Shown piece after piece: positions 37,689 through 45,223 of a DNA stretch of 45,223 nt. Both the position numbers and the translations under genes were made by a program. Source of the DNA: a candidate division WOR-3 bacterium (GTDB taxonomy: Bacteria; Hydrothermota; Hydrothermia; Hydrothermales; JAJRUZ01); the NCBI GenBank assembly GCA_039804025.1, contig JBDRZP010000018.1, positions 1 to 45,223 of the forward strand. Direction: 5' to 3'. Under the pieces are notes generated by a model. It had not been told where the DNA came from and did not search any database. It was given only the letters and a program-made list of their open reading frames with translations. Position 1 is the stretch's first letter; each line of letters begins with the position of its first letter.

Positions 37689-38649
37689 TCTCTAAAATCT
37701 TTTCTATGATTTCTCTATAACTTAAACCCATTTTATAAGCCATAATCGGAAAATCACTTGTTTCAGGGTTAAGACCAGGAAGTGGATTTATTTCAAGAAA
37801 ATAAGGGTTAAAATTTTCGTCAAACCTGAAATCAAATCTTGAAAAATCTTTTAAATCAAGGGCTTTAAAAAGTTTTAAAACATACCTTTTTATTTCCCTT
37901 TTCTTTTCTTCAGGTATTTCAGGTGGAACAATATATTCAACCTCCTCCTTATAATTTCTCTTAACTTCAAGGGAATAGAGAAAATCTTCTTCCTTTAATC
38001 TTTTTGGTCTTATCTCCATCAATCCAAAGAATTTAATTTTTTCATTTCCAATTATACCTACGGTTACTTCTTTTCCGGGCACAAATTTTTCAACAAGCAC
38101 AGGCTCTCTGTATTTTTCAAGAAGTTCTTTTGCTTTTTCTTTTAATTCATCGAGACTATTTACCTTTGAGGAAAGTCTTAATCCTATGCTTGAACCCTCA
38201 TTTTTTAATTTCAAAACACAGGGAAAATCTTTAAATTTAAAATTTTTAAGTTCCTTTAAACTTTTAATAACCTTAAAACTCGGTGTTCTCACACCAATGG
38301 ATTTAGCAAATCTCTTACATAACTCTTTATCTAAGGTAATACTTAAAGCAAGGGGGTCAGAACCTGAATAAGGGATATTGAGCATTTCACATACTGATGG
38401 AACATGTCCTTCCCTTGATCTTGTTCCAAACCCCTCAGCAATATTAAAGATAAAATCAACCTTTTCCTTTAAAATTTTCTCTATAAAATCTTTTCCACTA
38501 CCCAAAAGTATAGTTTCAAAACCAAAACTTTCTATCGTTTTTTTTAGAGAATTAACAGTTATTTCTGAATCAAACTCCTCAAATATATCCTCGGGCAAAT
38601 GAGGAGGCACTTCTTTAGGTTTTAAATCATAGGTTATTCCAATTTTCAT
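37657..38649 (-). CDS. D-Ala-D-Ala-ligase-like ATP-grasp protein 1
   Basis: The protein has 330 residues. Marks are FIFNIAEGFGTRSREGHVPS, LNIPYSGSDPLALSITLDK, LKLKNEGSSIGL (loop over substrate), VEKFVPGKEVTVGIIGN and FDFRFDENFNPYFLEINPLPGL. The metal ligands of the ATP-grasp fold are in place. It lies 46 bp after kamA and overlaps the second ligase by 32 bp. A true cell-wall D-Ala-D-Ala ligase would be single and near mur genes; a tandem pair beside kamA suggests a different amino-acid ligase. Confidence 0.78.
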   Translation of the reverse strand: MKIGITYDLKPKEVPPHLPEDIFEEFDSEITVNSLKKTIESFGFETILLGSGKDFIEKILKEKVDFIFNIAEGFGTRSREGHVPSVCEMLNIPYSGSDPLALSITLDKELCKRFAKSIGVRTPSFKVIKSLKELKNFKFKDFPCVLKLKNEGSSIGLRLSSKVNSLDELKEKAKELLEKYREPVLVEKFVPGKEVTVGIIGNEKIKFFGLMEIRPKRLKEEDFLYSLEVKRNYKEEVEYIVPPEIPEEKKREIKRYVLKLFKALDLKDFSRFDFRFDENFNPYFLEINPLPGLNPETSDFPIMAYKMGLSYREIIEKILESAFERYGIKK

Positions 38650-38695
38650 AGAAAAATTTTAATTTAATTTTTAAATAAATTAATTTTTAATTAAA

Positions 38696-40021
38696 CTATT
38701 TTCTGATTCTTCTTCTTTCCATTCGATAAGTTTTTTCAGGAATTAAGTATTCCTTTTCACCCTTTAAAAGACCAAAGATACCTTCTTTATTTATACCTTT
38801 TTGCCTTCCTTCTCTTTCAGAACCATTCCAGGTATAGGATATTATCATTCCTTCATAGTTTCTGAGAACAATCCTATCCTCTGACATTGAGATAACATAG
38901 TTTGGCATAACAGGAATTTTACCACCTCCATGGGGCGCATCAACAACATAAGTGGGAATAGCAAGTCCTGAAATATGCCCCCTTAAACCTTCAATTATCT
39001 CTATTCCCTTATAAACAGATGTTCTGAAGTGGGAAACTCCTTTTGTAGGGTCACAGTGGAATAAATAATAGGGTCTTACCTTTATCCTTAAAAGAGCTTT
39101 TAAAAGTTCTCTCATTGTCTCCACATTATCATTTATTCCCTTTAATAAAACAGACTGGTTATTAACAGGTATTCCACACTTTAATAAATTTAAAACTGCC
39201 TTTTTAGAAAGTTCGGTTATTTCCTTTGGATGGTTAAAGTGGGTATTCAACCATAGAAAATCATACTGGGATAAAAGATTTAATAGCTCTTGATCAAACA
39301 GTCTCATAGGAAGAGTCACAGGAACTCTTGAACCAAGTCTTACTACCTGGATAGAAGGAATAGTTTTTAGTCCGTCAAGTATAAATTTAAGTTTCAGAAT
39401 TGGCAGGGTTAGAGGATCTCCACCTGAAAGAATTATATCATTTATTTCAGGGTGTTCTCTTAAATAGTTCAAAACCTTATCAAATTCCTGATAAACTTTA
39501 ACAGTTCCGCCTTTACCGAGCAATCTTTTTCTTGTGCAGTGCCTGCAGTAAGTTGTGCAGAAATTTGTTGTAATAAGTAAAGCTCTATCAGGATATCTGT
39601 GAATTAAACCAGGGGCAGCTTCATCCTCCTCCTCTTCAAGAGGGTCTCTTACCCCTTTATAATCATGTAATTCATCAATACTTGGAATTGCCTGTTTCCT
39701 TATAGGGTCATCAGGATTTTCAGGATCAATAAGTGAAAGATAATAGGGAGAAATTAATATTGGAAATTTTCTCGCAACAAGTCTTATATCTCTCTTTTCT
39801 TTTTCAGTTAAAAAAGGAAAAGCTTCAAATAATTGTTCAGGAGTCCTAATTAAATTTCTTATTTGCCATTTATAGTCATAGAAAATTTCAGGTGGAACAT
39901 CTTGATAGAGGGGCAATTTTTGCCAGAAGTATTTTTCTTCCTTTTTGAGAAGGACAGGCGAGGGGGGAGGTTCATCCCCCCTTAAGGTATCCTTGTTTTT
40001 ATCTTCTTTTATTATTTCCAT
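38696..40021 (-). CDS. kamA: Lysine 2,3-aminomutase, radical SAM, PLP-dependent
   Basis: The protein has 441 residues. The radical SAM site is C155, C159 and C162 (TNFCTTYCRHC). D324 (FHCDPTKGVSHF) and D361 (YVVDAPHGGGKIPVMPNY) match the two Asp that bind the lysine amino group in the clostridial enzyme; in glutamate 2,3-aminomutases these are Lys and Asn. K368 is the PLP lysine. The product would be L-beta-lysine. It heads a four-gene unit with two ATP-grasp ligases and a GNAT. Confidence 0.92.
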   Translation of the reverse strand: MEIIKEDKNKDTLRGDEPPPSPVLLKKEEKYFWQKLPLYQDVPPEIFYDYKWQIRNLIRTPEQLFEAFPFLTEKEKRDIRLVARKFPILISPYYLSLIDPENPDDPIRKQAIPSIDELHDYKGVRDPLEEEEDEAAPGLIHRYPDRALLITTNFCTTYCRHCTRKRLLGKGGTVKVYQEFDKVLNYLREHPEINDIILSGGDPLTLPILKLKFILDGLKTIPSIQVVRLGSRVPVTLPMRLFDQELLNLLSQYDFLWLNTHFNHPKEITELSKKAVLNLLKCGIPVNNQSVLLKGINDNVETMRELLKALLRIKVRPYYLFHCDPTKGVSHFRTSVYKGIEIIEGLRGHISGLAIPTYVVDAPHGGGKIPVMPNYVISMSEDRIVLRNYEGMIISYTWNGSEREGRQKGINKEGIFGLLKGEKEYLIPEKTYRMERRRIRK

Positions 40022-40071
40022 TTTTTATCCCTTTAAAGTTTTATTTTACTTAACAAAATTTTCAGTTAATA

Positions 40072-40100
40072 ATAATAAATTAAAAAAAACAATTTGTCAA
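40072..40100 (-). promoter_or_regulatory. Promoter of the kamA cluster
   Basis: The minus strand has TTGACA (40100-40095), a 17-bp spacer and TATTAT (40077-40072). Just upstream, TGGAAAACTTTTTCA (40108-40122) is an imperfect palindrome with 7-bp arms between kamA and the divergent XRE-cupin gene, a possible operator for that regulator. Confidence 0.65.
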
Positions 40101-40142
40101 GAGTTTGTGGAAAACTTTTTCAAAAATAAATTAAAATTCAAT

Positions 40143-40703
40143 ATGTCCTTTGAAAGGGAAATAGGTGAAAAAATAAGAAAAATAAGAAAAAGTGAGGGTT
40201 TAACTTTAAAGGAACTTTCCCTGAGATCAGGTGTAACAAAGTCAGCCCTTTCCCAGATTGAGAGGGGTAAAATAACTCCCTCAATTTCAACTTTTAAATC
40301 AATTCTTGATGCCCTTGGTCTTTCCTTCTCTGAATTTTTTGAAAAAGAGGAAAAGGGAGTATTTTTTAAATTTGGAAAGTTTGATTATAAATTTATTGAG
40401 AAGGAAAATATAAATCTTACCCTTTTAACGCCTTTCGGGGGTAACAAATCCTTTGACATTTTAAAAGTTGAGATTCCTCCCTTTACATCAACAAGGGTAG
40501 AATCACCGCATCAAGGAGAAGAGGGTGGTTTTGTTCTAAAGGGAGCTGTTTATTTTCAGTTTGGAAAAAAGAAAATTAAAGTGGAAAGGGGTGAAAGTTA
40601 TTTTTTTTATCCTGATAAAATTCATTTTTTTGAAAACAGATCAAAAAACAAATCCGCTATCATAATACACATAGTTTCACCTCCGAATATTGACATATTT
40701 TAA
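40143..40703 (+). CDS. XRE-family regulator with C-terminal cupin domain
   Basis: The ATG at 40143 gives 186 residues; the frame extends further upstream but the protein begins naturally at MSFEREIGEKIRKIRKSEG. The HTH is LTLKELSLRSGVTKSALSQIERGK, and the cupin (about 100-178) has FTSTRVESPHQGEEGGFVLKG and VERGESYFFYPDKIHFFEN. XRE-cupin proteins commonly sense small metabolites and control their synthesis or use. It is divergent from kamA, with both starts within 125 bp, so it probably regulates the kamA cluster. Confidence 0.85.
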   Translation: MSFEREIGEKIRKIRKSEGLTLKELSLRSGVTKSALSQIERGKITPSISTFKSILDALGLSFSEFFEKEEKGVFFKFGKFDYKFIEKENINLTLLTPFGGNKSFDILKVEIPPFTSTRVESPHQGEEGGFVLKGAVYFQFGKKKIKVERGESYFFYPDKIHFFENRSKNKSAIIIHIVSPPNIDIF

Positions 40704-40712
40704 TACTCTTAT

Positions 40713-41948
40713 TTACCTTGTCAAAAACTTTGTTAAAAGATATTTTATTATGTAAAAAATTGCTCTTTTTGTTGGCATAATTTTTCCTATAAAAAATTTG
40801 GGAAGATAAAGGGCAAGAAAAAATCTGAAAATTGAAGAAAGAAAAAAGGAGACCTTAATTCCTATTTCTTCAATTTTAAAGCTTTTAACAAAAATTCCAC
40901 CGAGATTGTTTCCTATAAAACTTCCTATACCTCCTATTGTTAAAAAAACTACCTGGTATAGGGGATTTTTTATTAACATTAAATTTATATATGAATGGGC
41001 AAGGTTTATTCCTGCCCATCCAAAGGTGCTTAAAAAACCATCTAAATAAATAAAATACCACATCCAAGGGGGTCTTATAATCCAGATTATAGGAATTATT
41101 GTTATAAAAAAAAGATTTATCTTTAAAGTTGTTCTCGGTGAAATCTTATCAACAAATTTTCCCCAAAATGGTTGAAAGATAGCACTACCTAAACCCATTG
41201 ATACAGTCCATAGTGCTATCTCTAAATTTGTAAGTTTCATATACTTTACAGCATAGTATCCAAACATTGGGGCTGTTATGTTTATGAGAAGATTAAAAAT
41301 AAAAATATAAGTAATAAATTTAACAAATTCTCTATCCCTAATAATTTCATTTAAATATTCACCTACACTGAATTTTTCTTCTATTTTTATCTCCTCCTGA
41401 AAGAAATAAAGAATAAGAGAAACAACAGACAGGAAAAATAAAATAACAAAAAGAACTTTGAAACCTATTCTTTCAAAGAGTATACCCACTACAAAAAAAG
41501 AAAAGGATTGGGCAAGGGTTATAACTCCCAGCCTCATCCCGAGGTATTCCCCTCTTCCTGAATCAAGACCCTTTAAAATATTTGAGAACCAGAAACTCCA
41601 GGCAGTGGAAGATATGTTTAAAAATATTCCTGATAAAAGAATTATTAAAAAAAGAATTTTAACCTTCCAGAAAATCTCAAAAAAGAATAAAATCCATATT
41701 CCCCTTGAAATAAATCCTGTTAATCCTGCTATTGTCATCGGTCTTCTCAAAAGAAAAAGAAAAAATACAGAAATAAAGGAAAAAACAAATGAGATATTAA
41801 AAAGGGAACTCATAAAGGCAACATCATGGGCATAAGCTCCTATCTTAACAGCAAAGGCAGTTATATAAACTCCATTGGATATGCCTGCATGAATACCTGA
41901 AACAATTCCTTCAAAAAGGGAAATATTTAAATTTCTTTTTATATTCAT
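40713..41948 (-). CDS. MFS transporter
   Basis: The protein has 411 residues with about 12 hydrophobic segments and a central cytoplasmic loop. Features include RPMTIAGLTGFISRGI, GEYLGMRLGVITLAQSFSFF and GLGSAIFQPFWGKFVDKISPR, the latter like the MFS cytoplasmic-loop motif after helix 8. The substrate is unknown. It converges with the XRE-cupin gene (9 bp apart) and is divergent from the hemerythrin gene. Confidence 0.8.
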   Translation of the reverse strand: MNIKRNLNISLFEGIVSGIHAGISNGVYITAFAVKIGAYAHDVAFMSSLFNISFVFSFISVFFLFLLRRPMTIAGLTGFISRGIWILFFFEIFWKVKILFLIILLSGIFLNISSTAWSFWFSNILKGLDSGRGEYLGMRLGVITLAQSFSFFVVGILFERIGFKVLFVILFFLSVVSLILYFFQEEIKIEEKFSVGEYLNEIIRDREFVKFITYIFIFNLLINITAPMFGYYAVKYMKLTNLEIALWTVSMGLGSAIFQPFWGKFVDKISPRTTLKINLFFITIIPIIWIIRPPWMWYFIYLDGFLSTFGWAGINLAHSYINLMLIKNPLYQVVFLTIGGIGSFIGNNLGGIFVKSFKIEEIGIKVSFFLSSIFRFFLALYLPKFFIGKIMPTKRAIFYIIKYLLTKFLTR

Positions 41949-42022
41949 TAAAAAATATAAAAGTATAAATTTAATACAAAAAAATATTGAATTTCAAAGG
42001 AATAATTTCTTTTATTATATAC

Positions 42023-42051
42023 TTGAATTTTTTAATAGCATAAAGTATAAT
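42023..42051 (+). promoter_or_regulatory. Promoter of the hemerythrin gene
   Basis: TTGAAT (42023-42028), a 17-bp spacer and TATAAT (42046-42051). A short leader and AAAGGAGGT lead to the ATG at 42081. Confidence 0.75.
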
Positions 42052-42080
42052 AAGGAATCCTAACTTAAAGGAGGTAAAAA

Positions 42081-42611
42081 ATGAAACCAACAGATATTTT
42101 AAAAAATGAACACAGATTAATTGAAAGAATGCTTAATGTTCTTGAAAAGTTTTGTGAGAAAGCAAAAGAAAACGAATTTAATAAGGGTGATGCTGAAAAA
42201 ATGATTGATTTCTTTAAAAACTTTGCTGATAAATGTCATCATGGTAAGGAAGAGGATATGTTATTTCCTGAAATGGAAAGAGCTGGTATTCCGAGGGAAG
42301 GAGGTCCTATTGGTGTTATGCTTTTTGAACACATAGAGGGGAGAAACTTCATAAAGGGAATGGATTCTGCAATAAAAGAAAATAACTTTCAAAAATTTAA
42401 GGAAGATGCAATTTCTTATATAGGGCTTTTAAGGAATCATATTTTTAAAGAGGATAATATACTCTTTAATATGGCAGATATTCATATTGATAAAAAAACT
42501 CAGGAAGAACTTTTAGAAAAATTTGAAAAATTTGAAAAGGAAGTTATTGGAGAAGGGGTTCATGAAAAATATCATGAACTCATCCATGAAATGGAAAAAA
42601 ATTATAAATAG
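42081..42611 (+). CDS. Hemerythrin-domain protein
   Basis: The protein has 176 residues in a four-helix bundle with the di-iron ligands of the HHE class: EHRLIERM (~10-17), HHGKEEDMLFPEM, EHIEGRNF and RNHIFKEDNILF. It would bind O2 or NO, or store iron, in the cytoplasm; there is no signal peptide. Its AAAGGAGGT site is the strongest of its surroundings. It overlaps the YwiC-like gene by 26 bp, so they are expressed together. Confidence 0.92.
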   Translation: MKPTDILKNEHRLIERMLNVLEKFCEKAKENEFNKGDAEKMIDFFKNFADKCHHGKEEDMLFPEMERAGIPREGGPIGVMLFEHIEGRNFIKGMDSAIKENNFQKFKEDAISYIGLLRNHIFKEDNILFNMADIHIDKKTQEELLEKFEKFEKEVIGEGVHEKYHELIHEMEKNYK

Positions 42612-43416
42612 GACCTTTCCTAAAAAGCACGGAGCCTGGTCAATATTTTTTATCTCAATATTTACAGGAACCTTATGTTCAAAGAATTTTAAACTTTTAC
42701 CTTTTCTTTTACTTTTTCTTTCAAGTTTTTTTGCCTTTCTAATGCGGGAAAACATAAGCTTATTTTTAAAATTAAGAAAAGGGGATGAAAGAAGAAAGGA
42801 AATTTTTGAGATTTCTTTTATCTATTTAATAATAATTCTTTTAACCTTTTCGTTTCTTTTAATTATCTATAAATATTACTTATTAATTTTTATAGCTCTA
42901 CTTGCCCTACTCATTACCCTTATCAGTTTTTATTTTTCAATTAATCGTCAGGAATTGTCAGTGCCTTCTGAGATTTTTGGAATATTGGGGCTTAGTCTTC
43001 TTTTACCTTCTTTTTATTACATTTCAAAGGGAGTTATTGATAGAGATGGAATATTTCTTTTTATATTTACCTTTCTATTTTTTTCCGGGAGTGTTTTTCA
43101 TGTCAGGTATCTTGTTAGGAATAAAAACATATTATCAGAGAAATTTTCTGTAAGATTAAGGGTAGGGAAAGTTTCTCTTTTATATCATACTTTATTTCTT
43201 TTATTTTCCCTTTATTTTTCATATAGAGGTTTTCTTCCTTATTTAAGTTTTATTTCAGTGCTACCGACTTTTTTTAAATCATATTTTTTTGTTTTGAGAA
43301 AATTTGATAGGCCCCTTTCTTTAAAAAGAATAGGGATAACAGAACTTATATTATCAATAATTTTTGCCATTTTTATCGTTTTTGCTTATTTGAGAGATAA
43401 TAGGAAATTAATATAA
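42586..43416 (+). CDS. YwiC-like integral membrane protein
   Basis: I start it at ATG 42586 (276 residues, MKWKKIINRTFPKKHGAW); a longer frame from 42523 lies inside the hemerythrin gene. The opening PKKHGAWSIFFISIFTG is typical of YwiC, and about eight hydrophobic segments follow. In Bacillus, ywiC lies near fnr and nar genes, so a link to nitrate or NO respiration has been suggested but no function is established. The overlap with a hemerythrin gene fits an O2/NO theme. Confidence 0.75.
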   Translation: MKWKKIINRTFPKKHGAWSIFFISIFTGTLCSKNFKLLPFLLLFLSSFFAFLMRENISLFLKLRKGDERRKEIFEISFIYLIIILLTFSFLLIIYKYYLLIFIALLALLITLISFYFSINRQELSVPSEIFGILGLSLLLPSFYYISKGVIDRDGIFLFIFTFLFFSGSVFHVRYLVRNKNILSEKFSVRLRVGKVSLLYHTLFLLFSLYFSYRGFLPYLSFISVLPTFFKSYFFVLRKFDRPLSLKRIGITELILSIIFAIFIVFAYLRDNRKLI

Positions 43417-43550
43417 CTTTATACTTTTTTTAACCCGCACTTCCCTTTTCCCATTTTTTGTATTTTAAAGGATTTTGGTCTCTTTATTAAAGTAACATCG
43501 CCATAGCATTCTTTAAATTGTTTTCCACATTTTTTTCTTTTTTTAGATTT

Positions 43551-43745
43551 TTAAAATTTATCTCTATAAATACAAAGAATATCTTCAATTTCTATTGGGC
43601 TAAGGTCCTTAAGTTCTTTTGGTAATTCATTAATTTGTAATGCTTTTTTCCCTTTTGTATTAAGACCTAAATTTTTGGCTCCTTCTTTTGTGCCAGCATG
43701 CAGATATACTTTATCAGGGGAATAAGCATCATATTTTTCAAACAA
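43551..43745 (-). pseudogene. Short frame, probably a gene remnant
   Basis: There are 64 codons from a TTG; the frame is open only to about 43770, where a stop occurs inside the repeat tail. The protein (SPDKVYLHAGTKEGAKNLGL, NELPKELKDLSPIEIEDIL) is well composed and looks like the C-terminal end of a real protein, but I do not recognise the family. The 5' part is replaced by the repeat tail. Confidence 0.35.
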
Positions 43746-43978
43746 TTTTATATAATATCTCTTTAAAATTTTTCATAGTCCACATTCTTTTATTATATTC
43801 CTCTCTACCAGTCTGGATTCTTTCTTTTTTCTTGTGAAACACAAACCATGTATAGATCAATCACATTTTTTATAATTACATATATTATTTTACTATTATA
43901 TAATTCAATTTTGATAAAAATCAGTAAAAACTCTCTGTGAATACTCATGCTTTTTTATTCCTGAGATTTTTTATTTTC

Positions 43979-44134
43979 TTATATTTCCAAACCGTATCTA
44001 TATTCCTCTTCTCGCATCCCATTTCTTATATAGATAGTTTCAAAACCTTCCTTTTGTTTTTCTAAAATTTTCTTTAATTTTTCACTTAATTTTCTTTCTA
44101 TATTTGTCAAAAGATTTTCTTCGGATTTATTCAT
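43979..44134 (-). CDS. Short hypothetical protein
   Basis: A 51-residue frame starts at ATG 44134 (MNKSEENLLTNIERKLSEKL) and ends REEEYRYGLEI. It is charged and helical. A poor AAGG lies too far upstream. It may be a remnant of the accessory genes around it. Confidence 0.25.
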   Translation of the reverse strand: MNKSEENLLTNIERKLSEKLKKILEKQKEGFETIYIRNGMREEEYRYGLEI

Positions 44135-44223
44135 TTTTAATGTTTACTGCCTTAAAGGATATTAAAATTCAAAATTGAAATAATATATTTTATTTTTTTT
44201 ATATTAATTTTTGGTCCTCTTCT

Positions 44224-44337
44224 TTAAATTTTCTTTTTTATTCTTTTAATTGTTGCCCTTGAAACCTTGAAAGCATATGAAAGAACATCATAAGGAACAT
44301 TGTAAACTTCATTTAAATAAAAAATTGCTTTCTGGGT
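44224..44337 (-). pseudogene. HTH-containing gene fragment
   Basis: After a stop at 44338-44340 the minus strand reads QKAIFYLNEVYNVPYDVLSY followed by AFKVSRATIKRIKKKI and a stop. It has a helix-turn-helix look but no start codon, so it is the 3' end of a broken gene. Its exact family is not clear. Confidence 0.35.
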
Positions 44338-44345
44338 TTAAGTGT

Positions 44346-44786
44346 CTAATCTTCAACTTCTATTCCTAATTTTTGAAGAAATTTTTTTGCTTTTTCAAAA
44401 TCTACTTTTATTCCTTCTTTTGATGCTTCTAACCCTCTATAATAGCCCGCGATATGGATTTTTTTATATAAATTCTCAAATCTTCTTCTTAAATCCCCAT
44501 CTTTATGTAATAAATACTTATTTATACAATCTCTATATCCATCAGCACTTTGAGGAAGTTTTTCTTCGTCTATTTTCCCTGTCTTTAATAATGCATAATC
44601 AAGAGCCTTTAAAATAGAAAGCCATAAAGCCCCATAAGCTTCTTGAACATATTTTATTTCTTCATAATATTCTCCTTCATCATCCAAAGGAGATTTTTTT
44701 AATGTCTCTTCTGCATTTTTATACAACTTTATCGCCTCTTCTTTTATTTTCTCAATTTCTTCTGGATTTATTTTTAAATTTTCCAT
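44346..44786 (-). CDS. DUF5618-like helical protein
   Basis: From ATG 44786 there are 146 residues. The helical sequence has KLYKNAEETLKKS, EEIKYVQEAYGALWLSILKALDYAL and FENLYKKIHIAGYYRGL, which match the DUF5618 pattern (HEPN-like in appearance). The reading frame is open further upstream to 45047, where it encodes a phage-like domain, so the gene may be longer or fused. A HEPN-like fold would suggest a toxin or RNA-binding role, but I see no nucleotidyltransferase partner. Confidence 0.55.
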   Translation of the reverse strand: MENLKINPEEIEKIKEEAIKLYKNAEETLKKSPLDDEGEYYEEIKYVQEAYGALWLSILKALDYALLKTGKIDEEKLPQSADGYRDCINKYLLHKDGDLRRRFENLYKKIHIAGYYRGLEASKEGIKVDFEKAKKFLQKLGIEVED

Positions 44787-45047
44787 ACTTATATTATAAT
44801 CCTCTTCAATATTTTCTTGCAAATCCTCTACAAATCCTATAACTGCTTTTATTCCTTTTCCAAAATCTTTTATTCTAAATCTTTCAAAATTTTCTGCCGG
44901 GAGTTGTGGAAATCTATAATAATTTTTTGTCCTTTCATAAGTTCTATATTGAAAATCATGCTCTTTAAACCATCTCCTCGCCTCTTTTAAAGTCCATATG
45001 TTCCTATCAAAAAGAATTGATTGAATTTCTGAAGGGTTTTCTTGTGC
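44787..45047 (-). pseudogene. Phage-type C-terminal domain remnant, in frame with DUF5618
   Basis: In the same frame as DUF5618, from just after a stop at 45048-45050, the minus strand encodes ILFDRNIWTLKEARRWFKEH and YYRFPQLPAENFERFRIKDF followed by GKGIKAVIGF. I recognise this (W-T-x-x-x-A-x-x-W-x-x-x-H ... R-F/R-Q ... GIKAV) as a C-terminal module of phage proteins such as prohead protease or portal-like genes. There is no ATG, GTG or TTG before 44822, so it is a 5'-truncated fragment or an N-terminal part lost by rearrangement. Confidence 0.5.
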
Positions 45048-45168
45048 CTATAAAAGATTCATACATTTATCTATTTAAAGGGATCCCCTGCAATCTCATC
45101 GTCTCCATATTGTCTTGCCTTTTATAGGCTGTAAGGAGCCCATTAGAAAAAATTCCTTCTTTTAGTTA
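45048..45168. other. Spacer between gene remnants and CRISPR trailer
   Basis: The minus strand carries a short frame between stops, KARQYGDDEIAGDPFK (stop at 45071-45073). No start codon or wider gene is visible. It separates the phage-like remnant from the last CRISPR repeat. Confidence 0.4.
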
Positions 45169-45198
45169 TTTTCAATCCCTCATAGGTAGGCTCAAAAC
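45169..45198 (-). CRISPR. Terminal CRISPR repeat and first part of a spacer (array extends right)
   Basis: On the minus strand the 30 bases start GTTTTGAGCCTACCTATGAG and end in GGATTGAAAA. This agrees with the thermophile-type I-B/III repeat GTTTTTAGCCTACC...TTGAAAC, with the last base changed. The 25 bases to its right (45199-45223) would be a spacer. A degenerate 3' base fits the last repeat, at the trailer end; leader and cas genes would lie to the right. Only one repeat is visible, so the call rests on the consensus. Confidence 0.7.
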
Positions 45199-45223
45199 CC
45201 ACGATGTTGATATTGACCTTGTT

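Larger units (their letters stand above)
43417..44345. other. Gene-poor, degenerate stretch with fragments
   Basis: Beyond the three fragments listed separately, nothing convincing is coded here. Bases 43753-43776 exactly repeat the 24-base tail of the long repeat (31539-31562), so a remnant of that repeat ends here. 43490-43540 is weakly similar to the repeat's 5' block. The area looks like decayed accessory DNA. Confidence 0.6.

Noticed and set aside
36714-38649. Cell-wall D-Ala-D-Ala ligase (ddl) pair
   Set aside because: Their place with kamA and GNAT, and the altered C-terminal substrate motifs, make a cell-wall role less likely, although it is not excluded.
38696-40021. Glutamate 2,3-aminomutase or EpmB
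   Set aside because: Both lysine-binding Asp residues are present and the protein has the full C-terminal part that EpmB lacks.
43753-43776. A fourth full copy of the long repeat
   Set aside because: Only the 24-base tail is identical; the rest of the unit cannot be followed.

Overview
The window is AT-rich, with proteins rich in K, E, I and F. It comes from a bacterium with an outer membrane: there is a GmhB-like phosphatase, a TatC translocase, a SPOR lipoprotein, barrel-like exported proteins, and secreted proteins of the kind seen in the FCB group, one ending in a Por/T9SS-like sorting domain. The 23S rRNA gene is far richer in G and C than the protein genes. Together with a Taq-like DNA polymerase I, an archaeal-type ATP-dependent DNA ligase, an inositol-phosphate-type CDP-alcohol transferase and a CRISPR repeat of a type known from thermophiles, this suggests a thermophile, perhaps in a WOR-3/Hydrothermae-like lineage of the FCB superphylum. 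That placement is inference; the sequence shown cannot prove it.

Layout. 1-2715 (minus) is a large secreted beta-helix protein cut by the window edge. 2762-5801 (minus) is a lone 23S rRNA gene with a consensus promoter and a perfect 17-bp processing stem, and no 16S or 5S beside it. 5897-16456 (minus) holds polA, tRNA-Asp, sufBCD, a TPR protein, miaA, mutL and a barrel-like exported protein. 16539-20936 (plus) is an operon of a MetF-like reductase, a MetE split into two proteins, prmC with a frameshift at a run of nine A, and a PD-(D/E)XK nuclease. 20942-24999 (minus) is a tightly overlapping operon: SPOR lipoprotein, rdgB, gmhB-like, DUF4159, tatC, truA and a DUF5683-like gene. 25071-28659 carries an exported protein, tRNA-Met, a class III aminotransferase and the DNA ligase. 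28682-29842 is a small redox-type module: a promoter with a 9-bp palindromic operator, a cytochrome P460-like gene and a MarR regulator with four C-terminal cysteines. A secreted two-repeat protein follows.

31089-33547 is an accessory region: a family of long direct repeats carrying REP-like palindromes flanks two unknown genes. After purE (class II type) and purC, and a P-loop kinase with a CDP-alcohol transferase, comes the most interesting metabolic cluster (36250-40703): lysine 2,3-aminomutase, two D-Ala-D-Ala-ligase-like ATP-grasp enzymes and a GNAT acetyltransferase, divergent from an XRE-cupin regulator. An MFS transporter and a hemerythrin/YwiC pair follow. The right end (43417-45223) is decayed DNA with gene fragments, a DUF5618 gene fused in frame to a phage-like domain, and the trailer-end repeat of a CRISPR array that lies beyond the window.

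Candidates for an undescribed system, in my order: the kamA/ATP-grasp/GNAT cluster (possibly an acylated beta-lysine peptide or solute), the P460/MarR-Cys4 module with its operator, and the repeat-flanked gene pair.
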